A DNA stretch of 64,000 nt from Flavobacteriia bacterium (GTDB taxonomy: Bacteria > Bacteroidota > Bacteroidia > Flavobacteriales_D > Crocinitomicaceae): positions 1-64,000 of the forward strand of contig CANHQP010000014.1 in assembly GCA_947462925.1 (NCBI GenBank), read 5' to 3'. Positions within the stretch are counted from its first letter, which is position 1, and every line of letters starts with the position of its first letter. The translations under genes were made by a program, and so were the position numbers. This document shows positions 14,496 to 24,578 of the stretch, piece by piece. The notes below the pieces were generated by a model. The model saw nothing but the letters and a program-made list of their open reading frames with translations, had not been told where the DNA came from and searched no databases.

Positions 14496-17450
14496 TTAAT
14501 CCAAATTTTCGCACGGTATTTTTAGTAAAACACGCGTTCCATTGATTGAATGGTTTTCATCCTCGATTTGAAAGGGACCTTCCATTTCAAAGTTTCGGTG
14601 TGAAAGCTTCTTTAAAAGCTCAATTCTTTTGCTTGTAATTTCCATTCCTTGTGAACGGTGATCGCCTTCAGTTTGGCGTTTTTTATTTAAACTGAAATCG
14701 ATACCAATTCCATTATCTTCTAAAACTACAACTAAATGATCTTCTTTGGCTTCAATATTAATCGTGATTAGTCCCTTTCTGTTTTCGACAGGTAAAATTC
14801 CATGGATAATGCTATTTTCCACAAATGGTTGAAAAAGCATAGCGGGAACCATAATGTTTTCAGTATCTATGTCTGAAACCTCAATTTTGTATTCAAATCG
14901 ATCTCGAAATCTCATAGATTCTAGGGAAAGATACAACTCCAATCTTTCAATTTCTTGGCTGAGAGAAACCATGTTATTGTCTTCGGAAGAAGAATCTAAA
15001 TTCTTGCGAATCAATTTGGCAAAGTTTGTCAAATATCGGTTTGCTGAAATTTTATCTTGTGTATTTATAAAATATTGAATTGAGTTTAAAGAATTGAATA
15101 TAAAATGTCGATTCATACTTGCATTCAAGGACTGTTGTTCTAATGACGAAAGACGGGCTTTATATTCCAGTGATTCTTGGTAACTTCTTGCACGTTCTCG
15201 TCTAACTCTCAATTGAATAATTAACATAATCAGGCCGACAAGAAAAATAAAAACCAATAAGAAAAACCACCATGTTGCGTAGAATGCAGGTGTTATTTTT
15301 ATAAAAAGCACATATTCTTTTGAAAACTCACCGGTACCATTTTTTACCCTAACGTGCAAGTTATAGTTTCCAGATGGTAAATTTGATAATGTAACTTGGG
15401 GATTTGAGAATTCTGGCGACCATCCTTCGTCCAATCCTTCAAGCCAATATTGATACCTTAAATCTTTTGAATTCTTGAGTGTAACTCCATCTAATTCAAT
15501 AAGTAAATTGTTTTTCGATCTGGGAAGAATCAGATTTAGAGGAATTCCATCTTTATTAAATCTATTTGAGTAATCAGCATAGTTGAAAGATTGAAAATTT
15601 AGTTTGATTGATTTGATATTTAAGTTAGGTAAAATATTCTCGAAATCAAAAATCTCTGCATCAGGATCGAATGCGGTCAATCCTTGCGCTGTTCCAAACC
15701 ATAATCTTCCTTTGCGGTCGACAAAGCTAGAATTGATGTTAGACTCCAAGTTGACCAACCCTTCTTCTAAACCATAGTGTTTTTGACGGACATTGTATTT
15801 TAGTTTGAGATTAGAAAGGACATAAAGTCCATTATTTGTGCCTACAAAAACTTGGTTTTCATTTGTATTAATAAAATTAATAAAATTTGATGCAGGTTGG
15901 TCAGACAACATGATTTGTTTTAAATCATTGCCATCACTCCAGAAAAAACCTTCATCTGTTCCAATCCACAGGTTTTCAAATTGGTCAATTTTTAATGAAA
16001 AAGTTTTTTTTCTTATATTTTTAAAGCGATGGTATTTTCCATTTTTGAAGATGAATAAACCACCATCCGCAGCGCAAAATAGTTGCTTTTTGTATTTTAC
16101 AATATTTCTAATTGTTCCAATATCTTTATTCGTTTCTGAGCGCTTGATTTTGATAAGTTTGCCGTTTGAAATTTTTGAAATTCCATTGGAACCTCCAATC
16201 CAAATTTCGCCATTTTTCTCTTTGTAAAATGAAGTGATTTTTTCGCCTGGAGCTCCAGCGTTTTCATCAAAAATTTCAACTTTTCCATTCAATTGATATT
16301 TGAAAAGACCAGCTTCAGAACCCATCCAAATTGATGAGTTAATGTCAGTTTCAATGGCCCAAATCGTATTATTTGGAAGTTCTTTTAAAATAAAATTTTC
16401 GTTTTTTCTATATTGAATTAATCCTTTATCATAGGTTCCGAAAAGAAAATGATTGGGATAAATCTCAATTCCAGCAGTAATTAGCTCACTTTGAATACCA
16501 CTTTTTGAGTTGAAATAAACAAATTGTTCACCTGGAAAGCGAAACAATCCTTTTCCTTCTGATCCAATCCAAATTGTACCATTTCGATCTTCAAAAATAT
16601 TGCTAATAGCGTCTAATGGCAACCCTTTAAATTGATCGATGAGGCGACTTTTTTCATTTTTGTCAATGATGATTATCCCTTGTTTGCTCGGTATCCAAAT
16701 ATTTCCTTTGCTGTCTAAAATACAGTTGCGAATTCCGCTTTGAACAGGAATTTCTCCTACAGGTAAGATGCTTTTTTTAACTAAATTAAATTTGAAAATA
16801 CCAGTATCAAAAGTTGTCAATACTATTTCCTTGTCGTTTTGGGTAATTCCGGAAATATTAAGCGTGTCTGCTCCTTTTATTGAACTAAAATTATATAAAT
16901 CATTGGTTTTGAGTAAACCTCCTCTTGTGGCAATGAAGAGTTCCTGATTGATAACCAAAAGGCCTCTAACTCGATTTTGGTCTTCGCTCTTTAGTTCAAT
17001 ATTTCTAATTTGTTGTTTTTCATTGATGTAGTAAATTCCTCCTCCATTGGTTGCAATAACAAATCCATTTTGAAATTTTTTGATTGCAAGCACGTTGACA
17101 TTCTTATTTTTCTCTGGGAAAGTCCATTTTTTTATTTTCCCATTTTGCAGAAGACTTACCCCACCTTCATGACCAATCCAAAGTTTTTGGTCAAAGCAAT
17201 TTAAACTGGTGATTCGATTATTTAGTAAGCCGTCTTTGGTAGAATAATTGACAAAAGATGATCCATTAAATTTTCCGAGTCCTCCCAAGGTACCAACCCA
17301 TAAATAACCCTTTTCATCTTCAGCAATGGAAGAAACTTGTGATTGTGGTAATCCTTCAGCAATTGAGTAAGCTAGAAAGGAATAACTCTGCGCATTGGAC
17401 GTTAGCACAGAAAATGAACAAAACAGTAAAAAAATCCAGCGATAAATCAT
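14496..17450 (-). CDS. Propeller-sensor histidine kinase (Reg_prop, Y_Y_Y, LytS-type kinase)
   Basis: A 984-residue membrane sensor kinase. After a signal peptide (ending TSNAQ), residues about 25-630 contain repeated two-component propeller blades with phrases such as DEKGYLWVGTLGGLGKFNG and NGTIWIGSEGKGLFRF. A Y_Y_Y domain follows (LEGLDEGWSP, then LPSGNYNLHVRVKNG), and one transmembrane helix near 735-755. The cytoplasmic part is a LytS/His_kinase domain with phosphoacceptor region MNRHFIFNSLNSIQYF, and an ATPase domain with the N-box FQPFVENSIIHGI and G-box NGIGIDF. The start at 17450 leaves one base after the response-regulator stop, so the pair is translationally coupled. The ligand sensed outside the cell is unknown. 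Confidence 0.9.
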   Translation of the reverse strand: MIYRWIFLLFCSFSVLTSNAQSYSFLAYSIAEGLPQSQVSSIAEDEKGYLWVGTLGGLGKFNGSSFVNYSTKDGLLNNRITSLNCFDQKLWIGHEGGVSLLQNGKIKKWTFPEKNKNVNVLAIKKFQNGFVIATNGGGIYYINEKQQIRNIELKSEDQNRVRGLLVINQELFIATRGGLLKTNDLYNFSSIKGADTLNISGITQNDKEIVLTTFDTGIFKFNLVKKSILPVGEIPVQSGIRNCILDSKGNIWIPSKQGIIIIDKNEKSRLIDQFKGLPLDAISNIFEDRNGTIWIGSEGKGLFRFPGEQFVYFNSKSGIQSELITAGIEIYPNHFLFGTYDKGLIQYRKNENFILKELPNNTIWAIETDINSSIWMGSEAGLFKYQLNGKVEIFDENAGAPGEKITSFYKEKNGEIWIGGSNGISKISNGKLIKIKRSETNKDIGTIRNIVKYKKQLFCAADGGLFIFKNGKYHRFKNIRKKTFSLKIDQFENLWIGTDEGFFWSDGNDLKQIMLSDQPASNFINFINTNENQVFVGTNNGLYVLSNLKLKYNVRQKHYGLEEGLVNLESNINSSFVDRKGRLWFGTAQGLTAFDPDAEIFDFENILPNLNIKSIKLNFQSFNYADYSNRFNKDGIPLNLILPRSKNNLLIELDGVTLKNSKDLRYQYWLEGLDEGWSPEFSNPQVTLSNLPSGNYNLHVRVKNGTGEFSKEYVLFIKITPAFYATWWFFLLVFIFLVGLIMLIIQLRVRRERARSYQESLEYKARLSSLEQQSLNASMNRHFIFNSLNSIQYFINTQDKISANRYLTNFAKLIRKNLDSSSEDNNMVSLSQEIERLELYLSLESMRFRDRFEYKIEVSDIDTENIMVPAMLFQPFVENSIIHGILPVENRKGLITINIEAKEDHLVVVLEDNGIGIDFSLNKKRQTEGDHRSQGMEITSKRIELLKKLSHRNFEMEGPFQIEDENHSINGTRVLLKIPCENLD

Positions 17451-17451
17451 G

Positions 17452-18225
17452 CTATTCCTTGAGCATTTTAACAAAATCTGTTACTCTATTTCTTGCAACA
17501 GGAATTCTCAATCCTCCTTTTAGTACTGCAAAGTGTCCATCTTCATTGATATATTCTACCAACCTATTAAGATTAATTATATGGGATTTATGTATTCTGA
17601 AAAATTTTGAAGGGTCTAAAATATGCTCGTAGATTTTCAATGTTCTAGTATCTAAATACCTTGTGCCATCTTCGAAGTAAATTGTGGTACAATTCCCACT
17701 TGCTTCCAAATGTGTAATGGTATCATCTTCAATAATTTTCAATCCTCTGGTATGGCTAATTGCAATTCGATTATTTGGTCGATTAGACAATAAGCTTTGA
17801 GACAAGTTTTTCAATGATTTGAAATAAGTAACAAAGTTCTGTGGGTCGTCTGAAAATATTTTTTTAGCCTCGACTAATTTGTCAACTGCGGATCTTAAAT
17901 CATCTATGTCAATTGGTTTTAGCACGTAGTAAACTGCGCTTGCATTGAAAGCTCTGAGTGCATAATCTTTGAAAGCGGTAACAAAAACCACTAAAAAGTC
18001 TTTATTTTCTACTTCTTCTAACAATTCAAAGCCTTCAGCACCGCTAGGCATTCGGATATCTAAAAATATGACGTCTGGTTTTGAAGATTCGATTATTGCC
18101 TTGGCTTGCTCTTTGCCTGATGCTTCGCCAATTACCTCTATTTCCGGACAAAATTCCTCTAGCATAAGTTGCAGGTTTTTTCTTGCAAACTCTTCATCGT
18201 CAATAATTAAAGCCCTCATTTTCAT
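17452..18225 (-). CDS. LytTR-family response regulator
   Basis: A 257-residue two-component regulator. The receiver domain (about 3-120) has the acidic pocket IIDDEE, the phosphoacceptor Asp56 in VIFLDIRMP, and the conserved Thr and Lys in VTAF and LKPID. The C-terminal LytTR DNA-binding domain (about 150-257) shows the typical ILDPSKFFRIHKSHIINLN and LRIPVARNR phrases. It is encoded directly upstream of the propeller kinase, which is surely its partner. Targets cannot be told from the sequence, but LytTR regulators usually bind short direct repeats upstream of nearby genes. Confidence 0.93.
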   Translation of the reverse strand: MKMRALIIDDEEFARKNLQLMLEEFCPEIEVIGEASGKEQAKAIIESSKPDVIFLDIRMPSGAEGFELLEEVENKDFLVVFVTAFKDYALRAFNASAVYYVLKPIDIDDLRSAVDKLVEAKKIFSDDPQNFVTYFKSLKNLSQSLLSNRPNNRIAISHTRGLKIIEDDTITHLEASGNCTTIYFEDGTRYLDTRTLKIYEHILDPSKFFRIHKSHIINLNRLVEYINEDGHFAVLKGGLRIPVARNRVTDFVKMLKE

Positions 18226-18444
18226 AGTTTAGATTTTTAATTTCATTTTCATAGTTGATGAACAAAGAAAAGCATTTTATATCAATTTTTTACTTTCCAC
18301 TGCGCATTTGACCGAATTTAGTGATTAATTTCAAATTGCTTTTAAATAAACAACCAGTTAAGTTTTATAACCAACACTTAACAGAAAATTAACACCCATT
18401 AAATCAATGATCAAAACAGTTCAGGTTTTATTTATTTTCTCATC

Positions 18445-18546
18445 ATGGAAAGCAACTATTTTCGTAAGTATAAAACTCAACTTATGGAAATAAATTTACA
18501 AAACTCAATTCAATTTATTTGGATTTTTAATGATAACGGAAATTAA
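18445..18546 (+). CDS. Possible 33-residue small protein (weak)
   Basis: An ATG at 18445 opens a 33-codon frame beginning MESNYFRKYKTQLMEIN. Its stop lies inside the loop of the following terminator hairpin. There is no recognised domain, no transmembrane segment and no clear ribosome-binding site. The only support is that something must be transcribed rightward into the terminator at 18535-18563; a noncoding RNA would explain that equally well. Confidence 0.2.
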   Translation: MESNYFRKYKTQLMEINLQNSIQFIWIFNDNGN

Positions 18547-18563
18547 TAGTTTCCGTTTTTTTT
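18535..18563 (+). terminator. Orphan intrinsic terminator, plus strand
   Basis: AACGGAAA and TTTCCGTT form a perfect 8-bp stem with a 7-nt loop, followed by a run of T (18556-18563). The minus-strand reading has no T-run, so it acts on rightward transcripts. No rightward gene is annotated upstream, because the preceding gene starts at 18225 and runs left. It points to an unannotated short transcript within 18226-18563. Confidence 0.75.
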
Positions 18564-18674
18564 GCATCAAAAATTTTAAAATTTAAAGCAACTTGCAGCT
18601 TGTTTTTGCGTCTTTTAAGTCCTTGAAATAACCGTCAAATTGTTGTTTCAAAATTTTATTGTAATTTCGATTCG

Positions 18675-21600
18675 ATGAGAATATTATTATTGACTTGCTT
18701 ACTCTTACTTTCTAATGTTGGGTTATCACAACAAGAGCAAGTTTGGCTACATCCAAATCGTGGGCAATGGCATTCAAATATTCGTTATAAAGTAGAGTTG
18801 AATGGTGGCGAAATGTATCTCGAAAATCAAGGATTTACATATGCTTTTCACAATGCTTCTGAAATTTATCACGCGAACCATGAGGGAAAAAGTGATAATC
18901 ATTTAGAAGAGAACCTAGAAGGACATGCTATAAAATCAAGCTTTATTGGATCCAATGCTAATGCTGAAAAGATTGAAAAAGATCAATCACTAAATTACAG
19001 AAATTATTTTTTAGGCAATAATCAATCAAAATGGAAATCAATGATTTACAGCTTAAAAAAAGTTGTCTACAAAGAATTATATTCTGGAATTGACATGCAA
19101 GTTGAAGGGAATACTTCAAATTTAGAATACAGTTTTGTTGTTTTTCCGGGGAAAGATGTTTCCCAAATTCAAATGAAAATTGAAGGTGCAAATGCTGTCT
19201 TTATTGACAATGAAGGAAATTTACACACTACGCATTCATTTGGTGAAATTATTGAAAGTGCACCAAAAGCATGGAACGTTGATGAAAATGGCAAAAAATA
19301 CTTCGTCAAAGTTGCATTTAAACTTGATGGCAATGTCGTCACATATTCCTTTCCAAAAGATTACAATAGAAATCAAACATTGGTCATCGATCCCGAATTG
19401 ACATTTTCAACCTTTACAGGTTCTACTTCTGACAATTGGGGTTTTAGTGCTGCTCCAGATCAATCGGCACGTGTTTTTGCTGCTGGAATTGTTTTTGGAA
19501 CAGGTTATCCCATTGTAACAGGAGCCTTTGATCCATCATTTAATGGTGGAAGTTTTGATATTGGAATTTCAAAATTCAATGCATTGGGAACACAGTTGCT
19601 TTTTTCTTCCTACATAGGAGGATTGGGTGTTGAAACTCCTCACAGTATTGTATGCAATGCTAACAATGAATTGTATATCATGGGTGCGACTTCGTCAGCA
19701 GATTTTCCAATGCCAGGAAATCCTTTTGATGGTAGTTTTAATGGTGGACCTGCTTTCACCGAAAATGGATTGACCTTCAATGGTTCAGATATTTATGTAA
19801 CTAGATTGAGTGCAAATGGGGCCAATCTTTTATCATCCACTTTTATGGGCGGAAGTGGCACAGATGGAATTAATTCTAGTGTTTTGCACTATAATTATGG
19901 TGACCAATTTAGAGGTTCAATTGAAATAGATGGAATAGGGAATGTATTTGTTGCGTCATCTACTGCATCTAGTAATTTTCCTACTGCCAACGCGTTTCAA
20001 TCTTTTTTAAATGGTCCGCAAGATGCAGTTATTTTCAAACTATCTGCCAATTTGAATACTTTGATGTGGTCTTCACTTTTCGGTGGAGGAGGAGTTGAAA
20101 CGGGTAATTCGTTAGAAGTTGCAGCAAATGGTGATGTATATTTGGTTGGAGGTACTACTTCGCCAAGTTTGGGCTTTTCAATTGGTCATACATTGAATGG
20201 TTTGGGTGGTTTATCAGATGGATATTTGATCAAAATAAATGGTACAACTCCCTTTGTGCAATCAGGAACTTACATGGGAACCAATGAATATGACCAAACC
20301 TATTTTGTGCAGCTTGATTTAAACAATCAGGTTTATGTTTATGGCCAAACCGAAGGAGTAATGGCAATTTCTTCAGGTGTTTATGGTACGCCTAATTCTG
20401 GACAATTTGTGAGAAAATATTCAACAAATTTGGCAACTTTGAATTGGTCCACTTGTATTGGAGCTGGTACTGGTCATGTTGAAATTTCTCCAACTGCTTT
20501 TTTAGTGTCAGATTGTTATGAGATTTATATTTCGGGTTGGGGAGGTTCAGTGAATAGTGGCAACAGTTCAGCAACTTTCAGTTCAAGTAATGGTTTTCAA
20601 GTCACTCCAGATGCCTATCAGTCCTCTACAAATGGTAATAATTTTTACATAGCTGTTCTCAGGCAAGATGCAGTTAGTTTGAAATATGCTACCTATATGG
20701 GAAGTTTGACAGCAAGTTCAAATCATGTGGATGGGGGAACAAGTAGATTTGATAAGTCAGGAAGAATTTATCATGCAGTTTGTGGTGCTTGCGGAGGAAA
20801 TAATTTTGGATTTACAACCACCACAGGTGTTTGGTCTCCCAGTAATCCAAGTCCCAATTGTAATTTAGCTGTTTTTAAGTTCGAATTGAATCAAATTGAA
20901 GCAATTGTTAGCGAACCAGCACCTTTAATTTGTATGCCTGCACCTGTTATTTTTTCAAATAATAGTTCAAATGGAAATACTTTCTTTTGGGATTTTGGTG
21001 ATAATACAACTTCCACACAAGTTAATCCATCGCATGCATATCAAGGTGCTGGAACTTATGATGTTGTTCTCATTGTTTCCGATTCAAGCGGATGTTTTTC
21101 AGCTGATACTACAACATTTCAAATCAACATCGGAGATTTTAATGGTCAAGTTACTGCACCAAATGCTGCCATTTGCCCAGGATCAACATATCAATTTGAT
21201 GCTTCAGGAGGTTCTACATATCAATGGTCACCCTCGCAGTTTTTAAATAATGCAAATATTGCAAATCCCATCGCAACAATAACGGAGACTACCGTTTTTA
21301 CGGTTATTATTTCAGACAGTTGTGGAAGTGACACACTGAGTATCACCTTGCAAGTTTTAGATGGTGGGTCCAATGCTGCTGCAGACACCACTATATGTTT
21401 AGGAAATAGTGTGCCTATTTTTGCAAGTGGTGGCTCAACGTATGTATGGACGCCAAGTTTGGGATTAGATAATCCAAATATTGCGACACCGATAGCTACG
21501 CCTACTCAAACAACAGTTTACAGTTGTACAATCACTTCAGCATCGGGATGCACTTTCAACGAGCAAGTAGAAATTGTTGTTGTTTTGACCCCCCCTGATC

Positions 21601-22547
21601 CTCAAATTCCTGATTCTGTTAAAATTTGCGCTGGAGAAATTGAGGAGGTTAATGTTTCTGGCGCCGACATTTTTGAATGGTCACCGAATATAAGTATTAG
21701 TACCACTAGTGGTCCAACGGTTTCGGTATATCCTGCCAATGATATGTATTACTATTGTGATTTTATAAACGCATGTGGCGCTATTAGAGACAGCGTTTTA
21801 ATTGACATTGTTGCACCGAATATCAGTGCTGGTTTTGATACCATTATTTGTCCAGGGAACAGTGCGAATTTATTTGCCTTTGGTGGTATTTCATATGTTT
21901 GGAGTCCCGCAAATACACTGAGTGAAAATTTTGGTAATCAAGTTATAGCTACTCCTTTACAAAATACAACTTACATTGTTACTGGAACTGATATAAATGG
22001 TTGTAGCGATACTGCTTCTGTTCATGTTAATTTATTTCCGCAGGCTTTTATTCAAACTTCTCCAGATGAATATGCTTTTTTTGGTGATGTGATTCAATTA
22101 AGTGCAACAAGCACTACAACTGGAACTTATGTTTGGTCACCATCTGAATATTTAAGTTGTACAGTTTGTGTAAATCCGGTGGCGAATCCAGATAAAAATT
22201 TTCAATATGTAGTTACCTATACTGACCAAAATGGTTGTAAAGCTTCCGACAGTGTAAGAATTTTTTATGATGCCATCATATATGTGCCTAATACTTTTAC
22301 GCCGCAGGGGAACAATTTTAATGAGGTTTTCAAAGCAGTTGGAGGAAATGTAAAGTCTTTTGAAATGAGTATTTACAATCGATGGGGCGAATTGATTTTT
22401 ACCATGAACAGTATGGATGAGTCTTGGGACGGAACTTATAAAGGATTGCCTTGTCAAGATGGAACTTATGTTTGGAAAATAGTTTATACTGATTTTACCA
22501 GTAATAAAGAGAAAAAGATGGCAGGACACATCAATTTACTTCGCTAA
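18675..22547 (+). CDS. Giant T9SS type B sorting-domain protein with SBBP and PKD repeats
   Basis: A 1290-residue secreted or surface protein. A signal peptide (about 1-19) is followed by an N-terminal domain typical of SBBP-repeat proteins (VWLHPNRGQWHSNIRYKVEL; about 20-240). Beta-propeller-like SBBP repeats come next (about 250-730, phrases such as LLFSSYIGG and DAVIFKLSANLNTLMWSS). A PKD domain (FFWDFGDNTTST) and four or more Ig-like repeats (SGGSTYQWSPS, SGGSTYVWTPS) precede the CHU-type C-terminal sorting domain (about 1195-1290: VPNTFTPQGNNFNEVF, YNRWGELIF, DGTYVWKIVY). The modular layout suggests an adhesin or matrix component exported by T9SS. It ends 2 nt before the convergent VWA gene. 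Confidence 0.9.
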   Translation: MRILLLTCLLLLSNVGLSQQEQVWLHPNRGQWHSNIRYKVELNGGEMYLENQGFTYAFHNASEIYHANHEGKSDNHLEENLEGHAIKSSFIGSNANAEKIEKDQSLNYRNYFLGNNQSKWKSMIYSLKKVVYKELYSGIDMQVEGNTSNLEYSFVVFPGKDVSQIQMKIEGANAVFIDNEGNLHTTHSFGEIIESAPKAWNVDENGKKYFVKVAFKLDGNVVTYSFPKDYNRNQTLVIDPELTFSTFTGSTSDNWGFSAAPDQSARVFAAGIVFGTGYPIVTGAFDPSFNGGSFDIGISKFNALGTQLLFSSYIGGLGVETPHSIVCNANNELYIMGATSSADFPMPGNPFDGSFNGGPAFTENGLTFNGSDIYVTRLSANGANLLSSTFMGGSGTDGINSSVLHYNYGDQFRGSIEIDGIGNVFVASSTASSNFPTANAFQSFLNGPQDAVIFKLSANLNTLMWSSLFGGGGVETGNSLEVAANGDVYLVGGTTSPSLGFSIGHTLNGLGGLSDGYLIKINGTTPFVQSGTYMGTNEYDQTYFVQLDLNNQVYVYGQTEGVMAISSGVYGTPNSGQFVRKYSTNLATLNWSTCIGAGTGHVEISPTAFLVSDCYEIYISGWGGSVNSGNSSATFSSSNGFQVTPDAYQSSTNGNNFYIAVLRQDAVSLKYATYMGSLTASSNHVDGGTSRFDKSGRIYHAVCGACGGNNFGFTTTTGVWSPSNPSPNCNLAVFKFELNQIEAIVSEPAPLICMPAPVIFSNNSSNGNTFFWDFGDNTTSTQVNPSHAYQGAGTYDVVLIVSDSSGCFSADTTTFQINIGDFNGQVTAPNAAICPGSTYQFDASGGSTYQWSPSQFLNNANIANPIATITETTVFTVIISDSCGSDTLSITLQVLDGGSNAAADTTICLGNSVPIFASGGSTYVWTPSLGLDNPNIATPIATPTQTTVYSCTITSASGCTFNEQVEIVVVLTPPDPQIPDSVKICAGEIEEVNVSGADIFEWSPNISISTTSGPTVSVYPANDMYYYCDFINACGAIRDSVLIDIVAPNISAGFDTIICPGNSANLFAFGGISYVWSPANTLSENFGNQVIATPLQNTTYIVTGTDINGCSDTASVHVNLFPQAFIQTSPDEYAFFGDVIQLSATSTTTGTYVWSPSEYLSCTVCVNPVANPDKNFQYVVTYTDQNGCKASDSVRIFYDAIIYVPNTFTPQGNNFNEVFKAVGGNVKSFEMSIYNRWGELIFTMNSMDESWDGTYKGLPCQDGTYVWKIVYTDFTSNKEKKMAGHINLLR

Positions 22548-22549
22548 AA

Positions 22550-24010
22550 TTATTTGCGAAAAGCTGAAATTCTAATCTCATTAATTAAATTCCTTTGTGC
22601 ATCTGCTAATTTAAAAATTGGAACATATCTACCGTTTCCAATTTTAGCTGCTTCTTTCATTTTCGCTTCATCTTGTAGTAAATTTTTAATTCCAACCACT
22701 GATAAATTGATTCCAAAGTTTTTGTGTTTTTCAATCGATTTTTGATAATCATCAGAATTTTTGTTGAAAGCTCCATCCGTAATTACGACAACAATATTTG
22801 CTCCTTCTTTGATATATCCAATAACTGCTTGTTCAAAACCAAGTTTGATCCCATCTCCTCCTGCTGTTCCGCCGCCAGGCCTGATTTTTTCGATTGGTTT
22901 TTTAATAAAATCTTTTTCGCTACCTGCAGTCGGAGGAACCAACACTTTGGCAGTTGATGAGTAAGTTACGATTGACATTTTATCCTCAGGTCGCAAATAG
23001 TTAGTCAATTGAAATAGAGAATATTTCATTAATTCTAATTTATCACCTTGCAACATGGAAGAAGATTTATCCAGTACAAACACAACATTGATTGGCTTGA
23101 AATATTTTGAATCAAAATTGTCAAATGGTATTTGATCGAATTCAACTGAAACAATTTCTGTTGATGGAGCGATTGGTTCTTGAGCAACTATTGATTCAAT
23201 TGTCAGTGGGATTTCTTCGATTACAACGATTTGTGAATCGATTTTTTCCGTTGGTTTTTCAGCTATTACCGGCTCGATTACTTTTATTGGATTTTGAAAT
23301 TCAACAGGAACAGGCAAGCAATATTTCGGATCTTTACTCAGTTCAAGTACAATGTAATTGCGTTGAAAATTGACATAATTACCTTGCTCTGTTGGAAAAT
23401 ATCCAATATGTGTACTGTAAAAATAGGTGTAACCAAGTGGTATTTTTTCTACAATTTGTCCATTTTTATTAGTTTTCCAATTGCCAATAGGCATTCCATT
23501 TTGGATCAATGAAACGGTAGAATTTGACAAAATTTCTTTGGTCTCTTTGTCAATTGTAACCACAGTTAATTTGAAATTAGTAGCATACACAGATGGTTTC
23601 TTACCAAAATCAGGGCACGCCTGCATGGCACTCAAATTGTTTTCTTCAAATTCCTTAATGTTTCCATTGATTTTGAGAATGGTAGGGGTGAGTTTGTCGC
23701 TGGTATAGACTTCAATTTCATAATTGAATTTACCAAGTTTTTTCGAATTTGGTTTTAACCTGATAATTAGTGAACTATCTGGTTCTAGATATTGGCCATT
23801 TACTAAATAGGTTACTTCATTTGGCTTTCGCACGCTTAAAAGAAATTCTTTCTTTTTACCAGAGTTGGTGACTTTAAAATCAATAAATCTTTCAGAGGTA
23901 GCATAGAGCTCGTCAAAGTCATAATTTGTTTTATCAAAAACAACTTGAGTTTGGACATTGAAAATCCAAGTAATTGAAAATAATAAAAGCAGTATATCTT
24001 TAAATTTCAT
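22550..24010 (-). CDS. von Willebrand factor A domain protein
   Basis: A 486-residue exported protein. A signal peptide (about 1-22, ending NVQTQ) precedes an Ig-like DUF1573-type region (about 23-125: FDKTNYDFDELYATSERFID). A carboxypeptidase-regulatory-like segment (about 150-235) and a Pro/Glu/Ile-rich linker follow, then a C-terminal VWA domain (about 305-486). The VWA metal site is complete: DKSSS, the GGGTAGGDG loop and VVITDGAF. I start at 24010 because it gives a proper signal peptide; the longer frame from 24121 overlaps the upstream gene fragment. VWA domains mediate protein-protein contacts. The partner is unknown. Confidence 0.85.
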   Translation of the reverse strand: MKFKDILLLLFSITWIFNVQTQVVFDKTNYDFDELYATSERFIDFKVTNSGKKKEFLLSVRKPNEVTYLVNGQYLEPDSSLIIRLKPNSKKLGKFNYEIEVYTSDKLTPTILKINGNIKEFEENNLSAMQACPDFGKKPSVYATNFKLTVVTIDKETKEILSNSTVSLIQNGMPIGNWKTNKNGQIVEKIPLGYTYFYSTHIGYFPTEQGNYVNFQRNYIVLELSKDPKYCLPVPVEFQNPIKVIEPVIAEKPTEKIDSQIVVIEEIPLTIESIVAQEPIAPSTEIVSVEFDQIPFDNFDSKYFKPINVVFVLDKSSSMLQGDKLELMKYSLFQLTNYLRPEDKMSIVTYSSTAKVLVPPTAGSEKDFIKKPIEKIRPGGGTAGGDGIKLGFEQAVIGYIKEGANIVVVITDGAFNKNSDDYQKSIEKHKNFGINLSVVGIKNLLQDEAKMKEAAKIGNGRYVPIFKLADAQRNLINEIRISAFRK

Positions 24011-24071
24011 GAAACCAAAATAGCAATTATTTTGCCAAATTCGTGTTTGAAATAAAAAGTATAAATTAGAA

Positions 24072-24572
24072 TTATCTGATTGCGGAAATCTTGTGGTGCT
24101 CAATAGAGCTATTACCTTCAATAACTTCTAGGATAAATGTATTTCCAATGGTCGGTAAATCTATCTCTGAGATTGAATTGCCATTTTTGGCATCAACAAT
24201 AGTCGAATACTCTAATTGACCCATAAAATTGTAAATATTTAAAGTTACTTTTTGGTCTGTTTCAAAAACATTTACATTGATTTTAGAATCTGAAGTTGGA
24301 TTTGGAAAAACAAAGCTGATATTGTTTTTATCCTCAATTTCGATAGATTGTGGCTCAAAAACCTCCATTTCTCCGTTATAGTCTGTTTGTGAAAGTCTAT
24401 AATAAGAAATTCCTTTGATTGGATTGTTGTCTGTAAATTGATAGTCATTTCTGGAAGAACTTGTACCAGCTCCCTTTAATTCGCCAATTTTTTCGAAGTT
24501 GATTCCATTAATTGTAAAATAATCATTGTCTCCTTCAGAAGCGGTACTCCAATTTAATAAAAATTTAAATGT
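24072..24572 (-). pseudogene. 5'-truncated T9SS type A sorting-domain gene remnant
   Basis: Reading leftward from 24572 gives 166 open codons, with no start codon near the beginning and a TAA at 24573-24575 just upstream. The translated part begins with the family's usual LNWSTASEGDNDYFTI phrase, continues FEKIGELKGAGTSS, ISYYRLSQTDYNGEME, and ends with a type A sorting domain (VFPNPTSDSKINVNVF and a final HHKISAIR). This is the C-terminal module of a large secreted protein whose N-terminal part is missing. A strong terminator belonging to the upstream operon sits 12 nt away (24585-24612), so the 5' part was lost or replaced by rearrangement. The 98-residue frame starting at 24368 is only the tail of this remnant. 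Confidence 0.8.
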
Positions 24573-24578
24573 TTACAC

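Larger units (their letters stand above)
18226..18674. other. 449-bp intergenic region between divergent genes
   Basis: It separates the leftward two-component genes from the rightward T9SS type B gene. It contains an orphan intrinsic terminator (18535-18563) and a possible 33-codon reading frame (18445-18546) running into it. The promoters for both flanking transcripts must lie here, but no exact TAnnTTTG box was found. Confidence 0.5.

Noticed and set aside
24072-24368. A separate 98-residue T9SS tail protein
   Set aside because: The frame continues upstream with family sequence that lacks a start, so it is the end of a truncated gene.
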